From contig JBBDWK010000012.1 of assembly GCA_040902885.1 (NCBI GenBank), positions 1-44,925 on the forward strand: 44,925 nucleotides of DNA, written 5' to 3'. The translations under genes and the position numbers were made by a program. This DNA is from JBBDWK01 sp040902885. GTDB taxonomy: Bacteria > Acidobacteriota > Terriglobia > Bryobacterales > Bryobacteraceae. Below the pieces are notes generated by a model that did not search any database, was not told where the DNA came from, and saw only the letters and a program-made list of their open reading frames with translations. This document shows, one piece after another, positions 18,555-25,521 of the stretch. Position 1 is the stretch's first letter. Every line of letters starts with the position of its first letter.

Positions 18555-19577
18555 ATGCCTGAGAATTTGGATAGAACCAACCCGGAGGATGGCGCCACCT
18601 CGACGCCTGGTCCGGAGCGCGACGTCCATCTGGATCGTCTGTTAGCTCCAAGCATAGAAGAACCCTGGTTTCGATCGCTGGCTAACAATATACGAGAGGC
18701 AATCAACCCTCCCAGGTTACCTCCCTTGGTACTGACTTCGAAGCCGGTAGCGGTAAAAGACATTTGGGGCCTCTACGGACACGACAAGAGATCCGGCCTT
18801 ATGTCTCTGGCCGTTCACGGCGGAGTTTTGGTGCTCATGTTCACCCTGGCAGCGAACAGGACGGTTCAGGAGAAGGTGAAGGAAACCGTTCATCTCTTCG
18901 CGCCGGTGGACATTGAGGCGTACATGCCGAAGGCCCCGCCCAAGGCGCAACAGATGGGCGGCGGCGGCGGCGGCGGCGACCGGTCCCCGACCCCGGCCAG
19001 CAAGGGAAAATTGCCCAAAGTGGCGCCCCGGCAATTCGTTCCGCCCCAGGCCGTGGTTAACAATCCGAATCCCAAGCTGGTAATGGAGCCATCGCTGGTG
19101 ATTCCGCCCGACGTTCCGCTTCCCAACGTCAACCTGGCGAATTACGGCGACCCGCTCGCGAAAGTGGTTGGGCCTCTTTCGAACGGACCGGGTTCGGGCG
19201 GCGGCATCGGAAGCGGCTCCGGCGGCGGCGTGGGTCCTGGCAAGGGCGTGGGCTTCGGGCCTGGCGAGGGCGGCGGAGTTGGCGGTGGAGTGTTCCGGGT
19301 CGGCGGCGGAGTCACCGCTCCCAGCATTCTGTATAAGATTGAGCCCGAGTACTCCGAAGAGGCCAGAAAGGCCAAGTACTCTGGCACGGTCGTGCTGTAC
19401 GTCGAGGTGGATCAGGCCGGCAAGGCGCGCAATCTGAAGGTGATTAAGAGCCTCGGGCTGGGTCTGGACGAAAAGGCCGTTGAAGCCGTGAATAAGTGGA
19501 AGTTCCGCCCCGGCTACAAGGACGGCAAGCCGGTTGTGGTGGCCGCTACCATCGAAGTCAACTTCCGGCTGCTTTAG
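18555..19577 (+). CDS. tonB: TonB energy transducer with cytoplasmic N-terminal extension and glycine-rich linker
   Basis: The 340-residue protein couples the inner-membrane proton gradient to outer-membrane receptors. It has about 80 cytoplasmic residues with the segment LPPLVLTSKPVAVKDIWGLY, one membrane helix (about 83-100), a periplasmic spacer and a TonB C-terminal domain (about 255-340; YPEYS-type entry IEPEYSEEARKAKYSG, ending VEVNFRLL). The spacer is not the usual Pro-Lys rod: it is mostly Gly/Ser (two long runs, about 136-141 and 215-255). It is the only plus-strand gene in the window, with no exbB/exbD beside it; a second TonB with its motor lies at 24045-26277. It presumably shares that ExbBD motor. 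Confidence 0.9.
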   Translation: MPENLDRTNPEDGATSTPGPERDVHLDRLLAPSIEEPWFRSLANNIREAINPPRLPPLVLTSKPVAVKDIWGLYGHDKRSGLMSLAVHGGVLVLMFTLAANRTVQEKVKETVHLFAPVDIEAYMPKAPPKAQQMGGGGGGGDRSPTPASKGKLPKVAPRQFVPPQAVVNNPNPKLVMEPSLVIPPDVPLPNVNLANYGDPLAKVVGPLSNGPGSGGGIGSGSGGGVGPGKGVGFGPGEGGGVGGGVFRVGGGVTAPSILYKIEPEYSEEARKAKYSGTVVLYVEVDQAGKARNLKVIKSLGLGLDEKAVEAVNKWKFRPGYKDGKPVVVAATIEVNFRLL

Positions 19578-19585
19578 AACCCCGA

Positions 19586-20182
19586 TTACTGCCCGGCGGA
19601 GACGTTCACCGTGAACGTCTCCGTATCCTTTGCCCCGCCTTCTCCAAGGGCGCTCACCGTATAGGTCGTGGTCTTGGCGGGAGCGTGCATCGTGCAGCCC
19701 TTCTGGTCCTTCGTGCGGAAGGAAAGCGGCGCAACGGTCACCGACTTTGCGTTCGCCACCTGGAAACATATTCTGACCGAATCTCCGCTTTTCACGGCCA
19801 ATGAGCTGACATCGACACTGACAATTCTGGGCCGGGCGGGTCCGACCGTCACGGTCACTGCCTGCGACGCTTTGCGGCCCTGGGAGTCCTCGGCGGTTAA
19901 GGTGTACGTGGCGGTCGCGGAAGGCGAAACGTCGAAACACCTTGTGGCGGCCGGCCATACGGTTTCCTCCGGCGGGGTGAGGCTTACCGATTTCGCGCTC
20001 TCCACGCCATAGCACAACAACGTCTTTTCGCCCCGTCCGATATTGGGCGGCGAAGCGTAGAACTGCGTAATCCGCGCCGGCTCGGCTTCGGCGGACTTCT
20101 TTTGTTGCGCGGATTCGCGCGGCGAAGAACAACCCCAGTGGGCTGCGGCGGCAATGGCCAGAAGAAGGTGAGTTTTTCCCAT
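19586..20182 (-). CDS. Secreted lipoprotein with Ig-like/PKD-type repeats, function unknown
   Basis: The 198-residue protein starts at the ATG at 20182, 2 bp after the DUF971 stop; longer frames only shadow that gene. The N-terminus is a signal peptide with a cysteine in HWGCSS (a weak lipobox). Two tandem beta-sandwich repeats follow. Each has a CYGVESAKSV / CFQVANAKSV-like strand, a cysteine and a final TATYTLTAEDSQGRKA / TTYTVSALGEGGAKD strand. The repeats are clearly homologous to each other. Such modules bind or present ligands at the envelope; no enzymatic motif is visible. It is the last gene of the rel operon and is convergent with tonB, 8 bp away. Confidence 0.8.
   Translation of the reverse strand: MGKTHLLLAIAAAAHWGCSSPRESAQQKKSAEAEPARITQFYASPPNIGRGEKTLLCYGVESAKSVSLTPPEETVWPAATRCFDVSPSATATYTLTAEDSQGRKASQAVTVTVGPARPRIVSVDVSSLAVKSGDSVRICFQVANAKSVTVAPLSFRTKDQKGCTMHAPAKTTTYTVSALGEGGAKDTETFTVNVSAGQ
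19598..19622. terminator. Perfect hairpin between the convergent tonB and Ig-like lipoprotein genes
   Basis: Arms GGAGACGTTCA (19598-19608) and TGAACGTCTCC (19612-19622) form an 11 bp perfect stem with a CCG loop. It lies 20 bp after the tonB stop and inside the last codons of the opposing gene. No strong T-run follows on either strand, so it is only a possible terminator of tonB. Confidence 0.4.
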
Positions 20183-20184
20183 GA

Positions 20185-20526
20185 TTACCCTCGCTTGGAA
20201 CACTCCGCGCAGGGGCATACCTTGCGAAGGTGTTCGTACGAATAGATTCCCGAGCTGTGACCGTCGCTCCAGTTGATGCGGATGGCGTACTGTCCCACCG
20301 GCTCCACCGCGAGCATGGTCAGTTTGGGAGTGAACATCTGGAACGGCGAGGAAGCCTGGTGCGGCCGGGGAGGCGTTCCGTGCGCGCCCGTGCAGAGAGC
20401 GCAGGGGCAATGGTCCCGGAGGTACACCAAGCCGTATTCGCTGCGGTGGCCGTCCTTCCAGTCTATGCTGATCCCTTTCGATCGCGAGATCGCAATGTGT
20501 TCCGGATCGGTAATCATTCCAATCAT
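20185..20526 (-). CDS. DUF971 (GBBH-like N-terminal) small zinc-binding-type protein
   Basis: A 113-residue protein matching the DUF971 family, the domain also found at the N-terminus of gamma-butyrobetaine hydroxylase. The typical features are WKDGHRSEY, the YLRDHCPCALCTG cysteine group and a second WSDGHSSGIYSYEHLR block. An additional C-terminal CPCAEC gives a second cysteine group. The cysteines suggest a zinc or FeS site. Standalone DUF971 proteins have been linked to FeS-cluster carriers in some bacteria, but no activity can be read from this sequence. Its ATG overlaps the rel stop by 4 bp, so it is translationally coupled to rel. Confidence 0.88.
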   Translation of the reverse strand: MIGMITDPEHIAISRSKGISIDWKDGHRSEYGLVYLRDHCPCALCTGAHGTPPRPHQASSPFQMFTPKLTMLAVEPVGQYAIRINWSDGHSSGIYSYEHLRKVCPCAECSKRG

Positions 20527-22727
20527 GTCTGCCGCTCGACGTCGCGCACCCCGGAGATGCGCCGCATGGCGGCGACCAGCTTCTCCAACTGCCGCTTGTC
20601 GCGCACGTCCACCGTCATCTCGACGATCGCGCCATAGCGGTTCGGATCGACCTCGGTGCGCGCCTCCAGGCTGCGTATGTTCGTGTTCTCACTCGAGAGA
20701 ACAGATGTGAGCTGGTTGAGCATGCCGGGCCGGTCATCGGTATGCACGACGATTTTAACGGCGAAAGAATCCTCGACCGCGCGCTCCCATTCCACATCGA
20801 TCTTGCGCTCCGCTTCGTAGAGCAGGTTTTCCACGTTAGGGCAGGAGCGGGAATGCACGGCAACCCCTTTACCCCGCGTGACGTAACCGACAATGGCATC
20901 GCCGCGGATCGGGTTGCAGCACTTGGCGCGATAGACCATGATGTCGTCGCCTCCCTTGACGCGAAGGATCTCGTCGCCGTCCGGCCTTCCCGGCATCGCC
21001 CCGCCAGCGGGCGGAACCGTACCATCCGGCAGGCCGTCGCGGGTTGGCGTCTCGACTGGACGAAGCTGGTCCGGAACCGCCTTCTGCAGCACCTGCCGCG
21101 CGGAGAATTTACCGTAGCCCAGTCCGGCGTACAGATCTTCCACGCGGCCGTATCCGTATTCGCCAGCCACGCGCTCCAACTCGGCCCTGGCGATTTTACC
21201 CAGCTCCACCGACAGCCGGCGGGCCTCCTTCTCCAGGTACTTCTGGCCGATCTCAATGGCCTTTTCGCGCTCGGTCGCGTTGATGACGTGCTTGATCCGG
21301 TTGCGTGCGCGGGAGGTTTTGACGACAGCCAGCCAGTCCTTGCTGGGCAGGTGGTTGGCCTGCGTCATGATCTCGACAATGTCGCCGTTTCGCAGGGTAT
21401 AGCGCAGCGGCACAATCCGGTTATTCACCTTGGCGCCGACGCAGGTATTGCCGACGTCGGAGTGGATGGCGTAAGCGAAGTCGATGGGCGTGGCGTCGCG
21501 GGGAAGAACGATCACTTTGCCGCGCGGCGTAAAAGTGTAAACTTCTTCCGGGTACAGATCCACCTTCAGAGTGGAGAGGAACTCGCCCGGGTCCTGCATT
21601 TCGCGCTGCCACTCCACAAGGTGCCGCAGCCACGCGACGCGGTGGTCGTCCTGGGCGGGGCCGCTGCGGCCTTCCTTGTACTTCCAGTGCGCGGCAATCC
21701 CCTCCTCCGCCACGCGGTGCATCTCCTCAGTGCGGATCTGCACCTCGAACGTCTGGCCGTGAGGACCCATTACGGAGGTGTGCAGGGACTGGTAGAGATT
21801 GGGCCGCGGGATGGCGATAAAGTCCTTGATGCGGCCCGGCACGGGACGCCATTCATTATGGATCACCCCCAGCGCCGCATAGCAGTTCTTCACCGAGTCA
21901 GTGACGATCCGCAGGCCCAGCAGATCGTAAATCTGCTCGATCGAGATTCGCTGGCGCTTGATCTTCAAATAGACCGAGTAGGGGCGCTTGACCCGGCCTT
22001 CGACGCGCGCGGGGATGCCTTCCCGGCGCAGTTCCGCCTCCACCGTGTGGCGGATCCCATCGAGGAATTCGAGATTGGCCTGCCGTTTGGCCTGAATCGC
22101 GCGCGTGATCTCGTCGGCCGCCTCCGGGTCTATATAGCGGAAGGACAGATCTTCCAGTTCCCCGCGCACCTTGCCCATCCCGAGGCGGTGTGCGATGGGA
22201 GCGTATATCTCGATGGTCTCCCGCGCGATGCGCGCCTGGCGCTCGCCCGACACGAAGTCCAGCGTGCGCATGTTGTGCAGGCGGTCGGCAAGTTTGACGA
22301 TGATGACGCGGATGTCGGTCACCATCGCCAGCAGCATCTTACGGAAACTTTCGGCCTGGCGGTCCTCCGCGGATACGAAGTCCAGCTTGGTCAGCTTGGT
22401 GGCGCCATCGACGCACCGGGCAACCTCGTCGCCGAAATTCCTGCGGATCTCTTCCACCGTGACGCCGGTGTTCTCAACCACGTCGTGGAGCAGCCCGGTC
22501 TCGATGCTGACCAGATCCATGCGCATATCGGCCAGAATCAAGGCGACGGAGAGCGGGTGCAGGATGTAGGGTTCTCCGGAGTCGCGCTTTTCTTCGCCGT
22601 GATGCCGGGCAGCGAACTCGTACACCCTCTCCAGACTGGAGAGGTCGTCCTTGGGGCGCATTTCCCGCACCTTTTCGACGAGCTCTTGATAGAGCCGCCC
22701 GGCGTGAAGCTGCTCGACAGTACTCAT
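20523..22727 (-). CDS. rel: Bifunctional (p)ppGpp synthetase/hydrolase, Rel family
   Basis: The 734-residue long RSH protein makes and degrades the stringent-response alarmone. The HD hydrolase domain spans about 30-180: H57, H81-D82 in LLHDVVENT, and KLADRLHNMRTL around 146-156. The synthetase spans about 220-350 (KDFIAIPRPNLYQSLHT, EVQIRTEEMH). A TGS domain (VYTFTPRGKVIVLPRDATPIDFAYAIH) is followed by a helical region, a CC..C zinc-finger-like segment (KCCNPIRGDAIVGYVTRG) and a C-terminal ACT domain. In the hydrolase HDxxED motif the second acid is N86. The start is taken as ATG 22727; an in-frame TTG lies 9 bp upstream. Neither has a good ribosome site. It is preceded by a palindromic repeat and coupled to DUF971 downstream. 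Confidence 0.95.
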   Translation of the reverse strand: MSTVEQLHAGRLYQELVEKVREMRPKDDLSSLERVYEFAARHHGEEKRDSGEPYILHPLSVALILADMRMDLVSIETGLLHDVVENTGVTVEEIRRNFGDEVARCVDGATKLTKLDFVSAEDRQAESFRKMLLAMVTDIRVIIVKLADRLHNMRTLDFVSGERQARIARETIEIYAPIAHRLGMGKVRGELEDLSFRYIDPEAADEITRAIQAKRQANLEFLDGIRHTVEAELRREGIPARVEGRVKRPYSVYLKIKRQRISIEQIYDLLGLRIVTDSVKNCYAALGVIHNEWRPVPGRIKDFIAIPRPNLYQSLHTSVMGPHGQTFEVQIRTEEMHRVAEEGIAAHWKYKEGRSGPAQDDHRVAWLRHLVEWQREMQDPGEFLSTLKVDLYPEEVYTFTPRGKVIVLPRDATPIDFAYAIHSDVGNTCVGAKVNNRIVPLRYTLRNGDIVEIMTQANHLPSKDWLAVVKTSRARNRIKHVINATEREKAIEIGQKYLEKEARRLSVELGKIARAELERVAGEYGYGRVEDLYAGLGYGKFSARQVLQKAVPDQLRPVETPTRDGLPDGTVPPAGGAMPGRPDGDEILRVKGGDDIMVYRAKCCNPIRGDAIVGYVTRGKGVAVHSRSCPNVENLLYEAERKIDVEWERAVEDSFAVKIVVHTDDRPGMLNQLTSVLSSENTNIRSLEARTEVDPNRYGAIVEMTVDVRDKRQLEKLVAAMRRISGVRDVERQT

Positions 22728-22735
22728 AAAAGGCA

Positions 22736-22799
22736 AACCGCAAAAGCGCTAATGCGCACAGAGCCGAAACTTCCTCTGCGCATTCGCGCTCCTGCGGTT
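22736..22799. repeat. Imperfect palindromic repeat between the TPR gene and rel
   Basis: The arm AACCGCAAAAGCGCTAATGC (from 22736) pairs with a right arm ending GCGGTT at 22799, with a few mismatches and a loop of about 10 bases. The right arm has the same CCTCTGCGC...TGCGGTT pattern as the repeats at 13872-13895 and 14956-14974. It lies directly before the rel start and would fold in the rel leader. Confidence 0.6.
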
Positions 22800-22825
22800 T
22801 CCGGAATCGAAGAAAGGCTAGGCGC

Positions 22826-23623
22826 CTACTTCGCCTCAGCGCTGACAGGCTTGCGCTCGGCCTTGATCTTCTTGGTGGAAAGCGCTCGCTGGACCCAATC
22901 GTCGGCTGTGGCCGTATCCTTTTTGTATTCCTCGGCGGACTCCTGCAGGTCGGCGCGCTCGCGGTGCAGCAGGTTCAGGTACGCCATGGCATCGTCGTAG
23001 TCCGGATCGATGGACATTGCCTTCTGAAGGTGGCCGATGCCCTCCTCGATAATGGGAAGGCTTTTCACCCGCAACTCCTCGCGAACCTTCTTGTCCTTCA
23101 GCGGTCCCGGGTCTTCCGGCTGCATTCCCATTTTAGCGCGAGCTTCCATCCTGGGCTGAAATGTCTTGGTCCAGGCAATCACGCCCAGGGTGTAAAAGGC
23201 TTCCTTATTCTGGGGATTCAGAGCGATAAGCTTTCTGTTCCACTCATCGGCCTCGTCGAGCTTCTTCTGGGTGAAGAAGAGAGAAGCGATATGGGCGGTG
23301 GCCACCTCGTCTTTGGGATTCTGCTCGAGAACCTTGGTGAACTCCTCGTATGCCGCCTGCGCCATCCTGAGGTTCTCCGGCGAATCCGCGCCGGGGATGT
23401 ACTGGCTCATGTAGGCGGTTGCCAGATAGAGTCTGGCGACGTGGAAGTCGGGATCGAGCTGGACGGCCTCTTTGAAGTATTCGACGGCCTCGGTGAACTT
23501 GGCATTCTCATATGCCCGGACACCGCGGTTCAGGTTGTCGCGCGCCTTCAGCTTCTCGCATCCGGCGGAGACTATCGCCAGACCCGCGACAGCCGTTATT
23601 GCAATCCACGTCCGCAGCATCAC
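22826..23623 (-). CDS. TPR-repeat lipoprotein
   Basis: A 265-residue protein with a lipoprotein signal (VAGLAIVSAGCEKLK, acylated Cys about residue 22). It has four to five tetratricopeptide repeats: NRGVRAYENAKFTEAVEYFKEA, the AAYEEFTKVLEQNP block, LDEADEWNRKLIALNPQN, and a last one around IEEGIGHLQKAMSIDPDY. The C-terminus is charged (KKIKAERKPVSAEAK). The start overlaps the exbD stop by 4 bp, so it is produced together with the TonB motor. TPR lipoproteins near exb/tol genes often organise envelope complexes, but the partner is not known here. Confidence 0.85.
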   Translation of the reverse strand: MMLRTWIAITAVAGLAIVSAGCEKLKARDNLNRGVRAYENAKFTEAVEYFKEAVQLDPDFHVARLYLATAYMSQYIPGADSPENLRMAQAAYEEFTKVLEQNPKDEVATAHIASLFFTQKKLDEADEWNRKLIALNPQNKEAFYTLGVIAWTKTFQPRMEARAKMGMQPEDPGPLKDKKVREELRVKSLPIIEEGIGHLQKAMSIDPDYDDAMAYLNLLHRERADLQESAEEYKKDTATADDWVQRALSTKKIKAERKPVSAEAK

Positions 23624-24045
23624 TGTCCCATCTCCGTCTTAGGCGTCATCAGCCCGATCTTGTCCATGGCCGCGCCCTTGGCGATATCAATGGCCCTGGC
23701 CACGTGCTGAAACTCGAGCTCCGGGTCGCCCTTGACAAACACGACGCGCTCGGCGCGCGTCTTGAAAATCTCCTCCAGACGGGGACCGAGCTTCCGTTCG
23801 TCGGTCGGCTCCTGATTGATCGTCATGGACCGGTCCCGGTTGATCACGATGACCACGGTCCGCTGGTCCGCCTCGCTCTGCTTTGCGTTCGGAGGCGGCG
23901 GCTGAGGTGCCAGCGCATCCAGACCTTTGTATTTGAGGGGCGTGATGACCATGAAAATGATGATCAGCACCAGCAGAATGTCGATCATGGGAGTCATGTT
24001 GATGTCGGCCTTTACGCCGCCACCCCCCCCAACGTTCATTGACAT
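23620..24045 (-). CDS. exbD: ExbD/TolR biopolymer transport protein (second copy)
   Basis: A 141-residue protein with a short cytoplasmic N-terminus containing five glycines (NVGGGGGVKADINMTP), a single membrane helix with the proton-binding aspartate in MIDILLVLIIIFMVITP, and a periplasmic ExbD domain. I start at ATG 24045, which has AAGGAG 8 bp upstream, and not at an upstream GTG/ATG. ExbD dimers sit in the ExbB pentamer pore and drive TonB. A second exbD gene lies 72 bp upstream, so the motor may contain an ExbD heterodimer. The following TPR gene overlaps by 4 bp. Confidence 0.93.
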   Translation of the reverse strand: MSMNVGGGGGVKADINMTPMIDILLVLIIIFMVITPLKYKGLDALAPQPPPPNAKQSEADQRTVVIVINRDRSMTINQEPTDERKLGPRLEEIFKTRAERVVFVKGDPELEFQHVARAIDIAKGAAMDKIGLMTPKTEMGQ

Positions 24046-24117
24046 AAAATTGCTCCTTTGGCGATTCCTATGATCCCTTGGCACTGCACCACCCGCATGA
24101 GCGAGCGGCCCGGCGAG

Positions 24118-24588
24118 CTAATTCAACTGTCCCACCGGAGCGGGCGCGGCGCTGGGGGGCATTGGCGCGTCCGGCTGCAACTGCTCCGTCAGCAGACCCA
24201 CTTGGTCCACCCCCGCGGCGCGAATGTTATCGACCACGTCAACCACCCGCTCATAGCGCGCTCTTTGGTCCGCACGGATATATACAACCTTTTCCACGTG
24301 GTTGGCCAGCAAATCCTTAACCTTCTGAGGAAGGGCGTCCGGCGGAAGCTGTATCTCTCCGGGACTTAAAAAAACACGCCCATCCCGCGTGATTGCCACC
24401 AGAACCGCGTCCTCCCTCTCGGCCGACTGCATATCGATGGGATTACGGGTCTTCACCATATCCACGCTTTGGCCCTTGGTAAGCATGGGGGTCACGACCA
24501 TGAAGATGATGAGCAGTACGAGCATCACGTCGACCATTGGAGTGACGTTGATATCGCTGACTACCGGGGGTGCCTTCTTCTTTTCCAT
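24118..24588 (-). CDS. exbD: ExbD/TolR biopolymer transport protein (first copy)
   Basis: A 156-residue protein starting MEKKKAPPVVSDINVTPMVD. Its one membrane helix carries the conserved Asp in VDVMLVLLIIFMVVTP, followed by a periplasmic domain (DGRVFLSPGEIQLP, VVYIRADQRARYERVVDVVD). A proline-rich tail follows (PMPPSAAPAPVG). A GGAGGAG ribosome site precedes the ATG. It differs in sequence from the downstream copy, so the pair is not a recent duplication. It works with ExbB (95 bp upstream) to energise TonB by proton flow. Confidence 0.94.
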   Translation of the reverse strand: MEKKKAPPVVSDINVTPMVDVMLVLLIIFMVVTPMLTKGQSVDMVKTRNPIDMQSAEREDAVLVAITRDGRVFLSPGEIQLPPDALPQKVKDLLANHVEKVVYIRADQRARYERVVDVVDNIRAAGVDQVGLLTEQLQPDAPMPPSAAPAPVGQLN

Positions 24589-24623
24589 TTCGTGTCTCCT
24601 CCGGCCCTTGCGCCGGCGACGCC

Positions 24624-24655
24624 AGGGGCGCGCCCGGAATGCCGGGCGCGCCCCT
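24624..24655 (-). promoter_or_regulatory. Perfect 14 bp hairpin between exbB and exbD
   Basis: AGGGGCGCGCCCGG (24624-24637) pairs perfectly with 24642-24655 around a 4-base loop. No T-run follows on the minus strand, so a partial terminator or an mRNA-stabilising 3' end for exbB is more likely than full termination. Confidence 0.6.
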
Positions 24656-24683
24656 GAGTACTCCGCTCGCAGGAAACCGGCAA

Positions 24684-25436
24684 CTACTTACGCGCCGTGG
24701 CCTTCTGGGACCGCTTCAGGAAGTAGTCGATCAGCTCCGAGCTCGAGTTCCCCATCTCGACGTCGAAGGACTCGACCTTCGCCGTGAAGTAGTTGAACAT
24801 CCAGACCGCGGGCACGGCCACGAAGAGACCGATAGCCGTGGTCACGAGGGCCTCGGCGATACCGCCGGCAACCGCGCCCAGACCGGCCGCCTTTTCAGTC
24901 GAAATTCCCGTGAACGCGTTCATAATGCCGACCGTGGTTCCGAAGAGACCGACGAAGGGGGCCGTGGAACCGATGGTCGCCAGACCGCCGATACCGCGCT
25001 TCAGCTCGGCGTGGACGATGGCCTCGGCGCGCTCCAGAGCGCGGCGGGACGCCTCAATCTCTTCGCCCGATATCTCCGCGCTCACCTGATGCGCCTGAAA
25101 TTCCTGCAATCCCGCGACAACCACCTTGGCGAGATGGCTCTTCTTGTAGCGATCGGCAATCTTGATCGCTTCGTCCAGCTTGCCCTCGCGCAACGCGCCG
25201 GCAACGGCCGGAGCAAATTGCCGCGACTGGGTGCGCGCGCCGTTAAAGGCCATCAGACGATCGATCATGACGCCGATCGACCACGCAGACATGATGAAGA
25301 GGCAGATGACCACGGCCCGCGCCATCCAGCCCATCGCCGCCCAGAGCGCGCGGGGATCCGTGAACGAATCCCCGGTCATCTCGGTTCCTCCATGCTGCAA
25401 TAAGAAAAACGCCCAAATCTGCATCTGTAAAAACAT
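24684..25436 (-). CDS. exbB: ExbB/TolQ/MotA proton channel protein
   Basis: A 250-residue protein with the three-helix MotA/TolQ/ExbB topology: helix 1 about 36-58, then a long cytoplasmic loop, then two helices in the most conserved block (GGLATIGSTAPFVGLFGTTVGIMNAF and GIAEALVTTAIGLFVAVPAVWMFNYF). ExbB forms the pentameric stator channel around ExbD. Two starts are possible: ATG 25436 (AGGA at 6 bp; gives MFLQMQIWAFFLLQHGG) and ATG 25379 (GGAGGA at 6 bp). I keep the longer one because related Acidobacterial proteins, as I recall them, have a similar hydrophobic leader. It lies between tonB and two exbD genes. Confidence 0.93.
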   Translation of the reverse strand: MFLQMQIWAFFLLQHGGTEMTGDSFTDPRALWAAMGWMARAVVICLFIMSAWSIGVMIDRLMAFNGARTQSRQFAPAVAGALREGKLDEAIKIADRYKKSHLAKVVVAGLQEFQAHQVSAEISGEEIEASRRALERAEAIVHAELKRGIGGLATIGSTAPFVGLFGTTVGIMNAFTGISTEKAAGLGAVAGGIAEALVTTAIGLFVAVPAVWMFNYFTAKVESFDVEMGNSSSELIDYFLKRSQKATARK

Positions 25437-25472
25437 CTTTGTCCTGTTCTCCTGCGAGTTGAAATTAGAGTC

Positions 25473-25515
25473 GCCGCCGCCCTTCGGGGAACGGACGCCG
25501 GAGAGCGGCGGCGGC
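25473..25515 (-). promoter_or_regulatory. GC-rich hairpin between tonB and exbB
   Basis: GCCGCCGCC (25473-25481) and GGCGGCGGC (25507-25515) are perfect inverted 9-mers around a 25-base loop that can fold further. It starts 7 bp before the tonB stop boundary region and lies upstream of the exbB ribosome site. Function is not known; it resembles the exbB-exbD hairpin. Confidence 0.5.
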
Positions 25516-25521
25516 TTCGAT

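Noticed and set aside
18842..19437. Glycine codon-rich stretches in tonB considered as tandem repeats or CRISPR-like array
   Set aside because: The repeats are of codon size and in frame, with no spacer structure. They encode the Gly-rich linker.
20742..23000. Plus-strand open frame of 752 codons opposite rel and the TPR gene
   Set aside because: It crosses two clear minus-strand genes and the palindromic gap between them, and its composition is that of a reverse-strand artefact.
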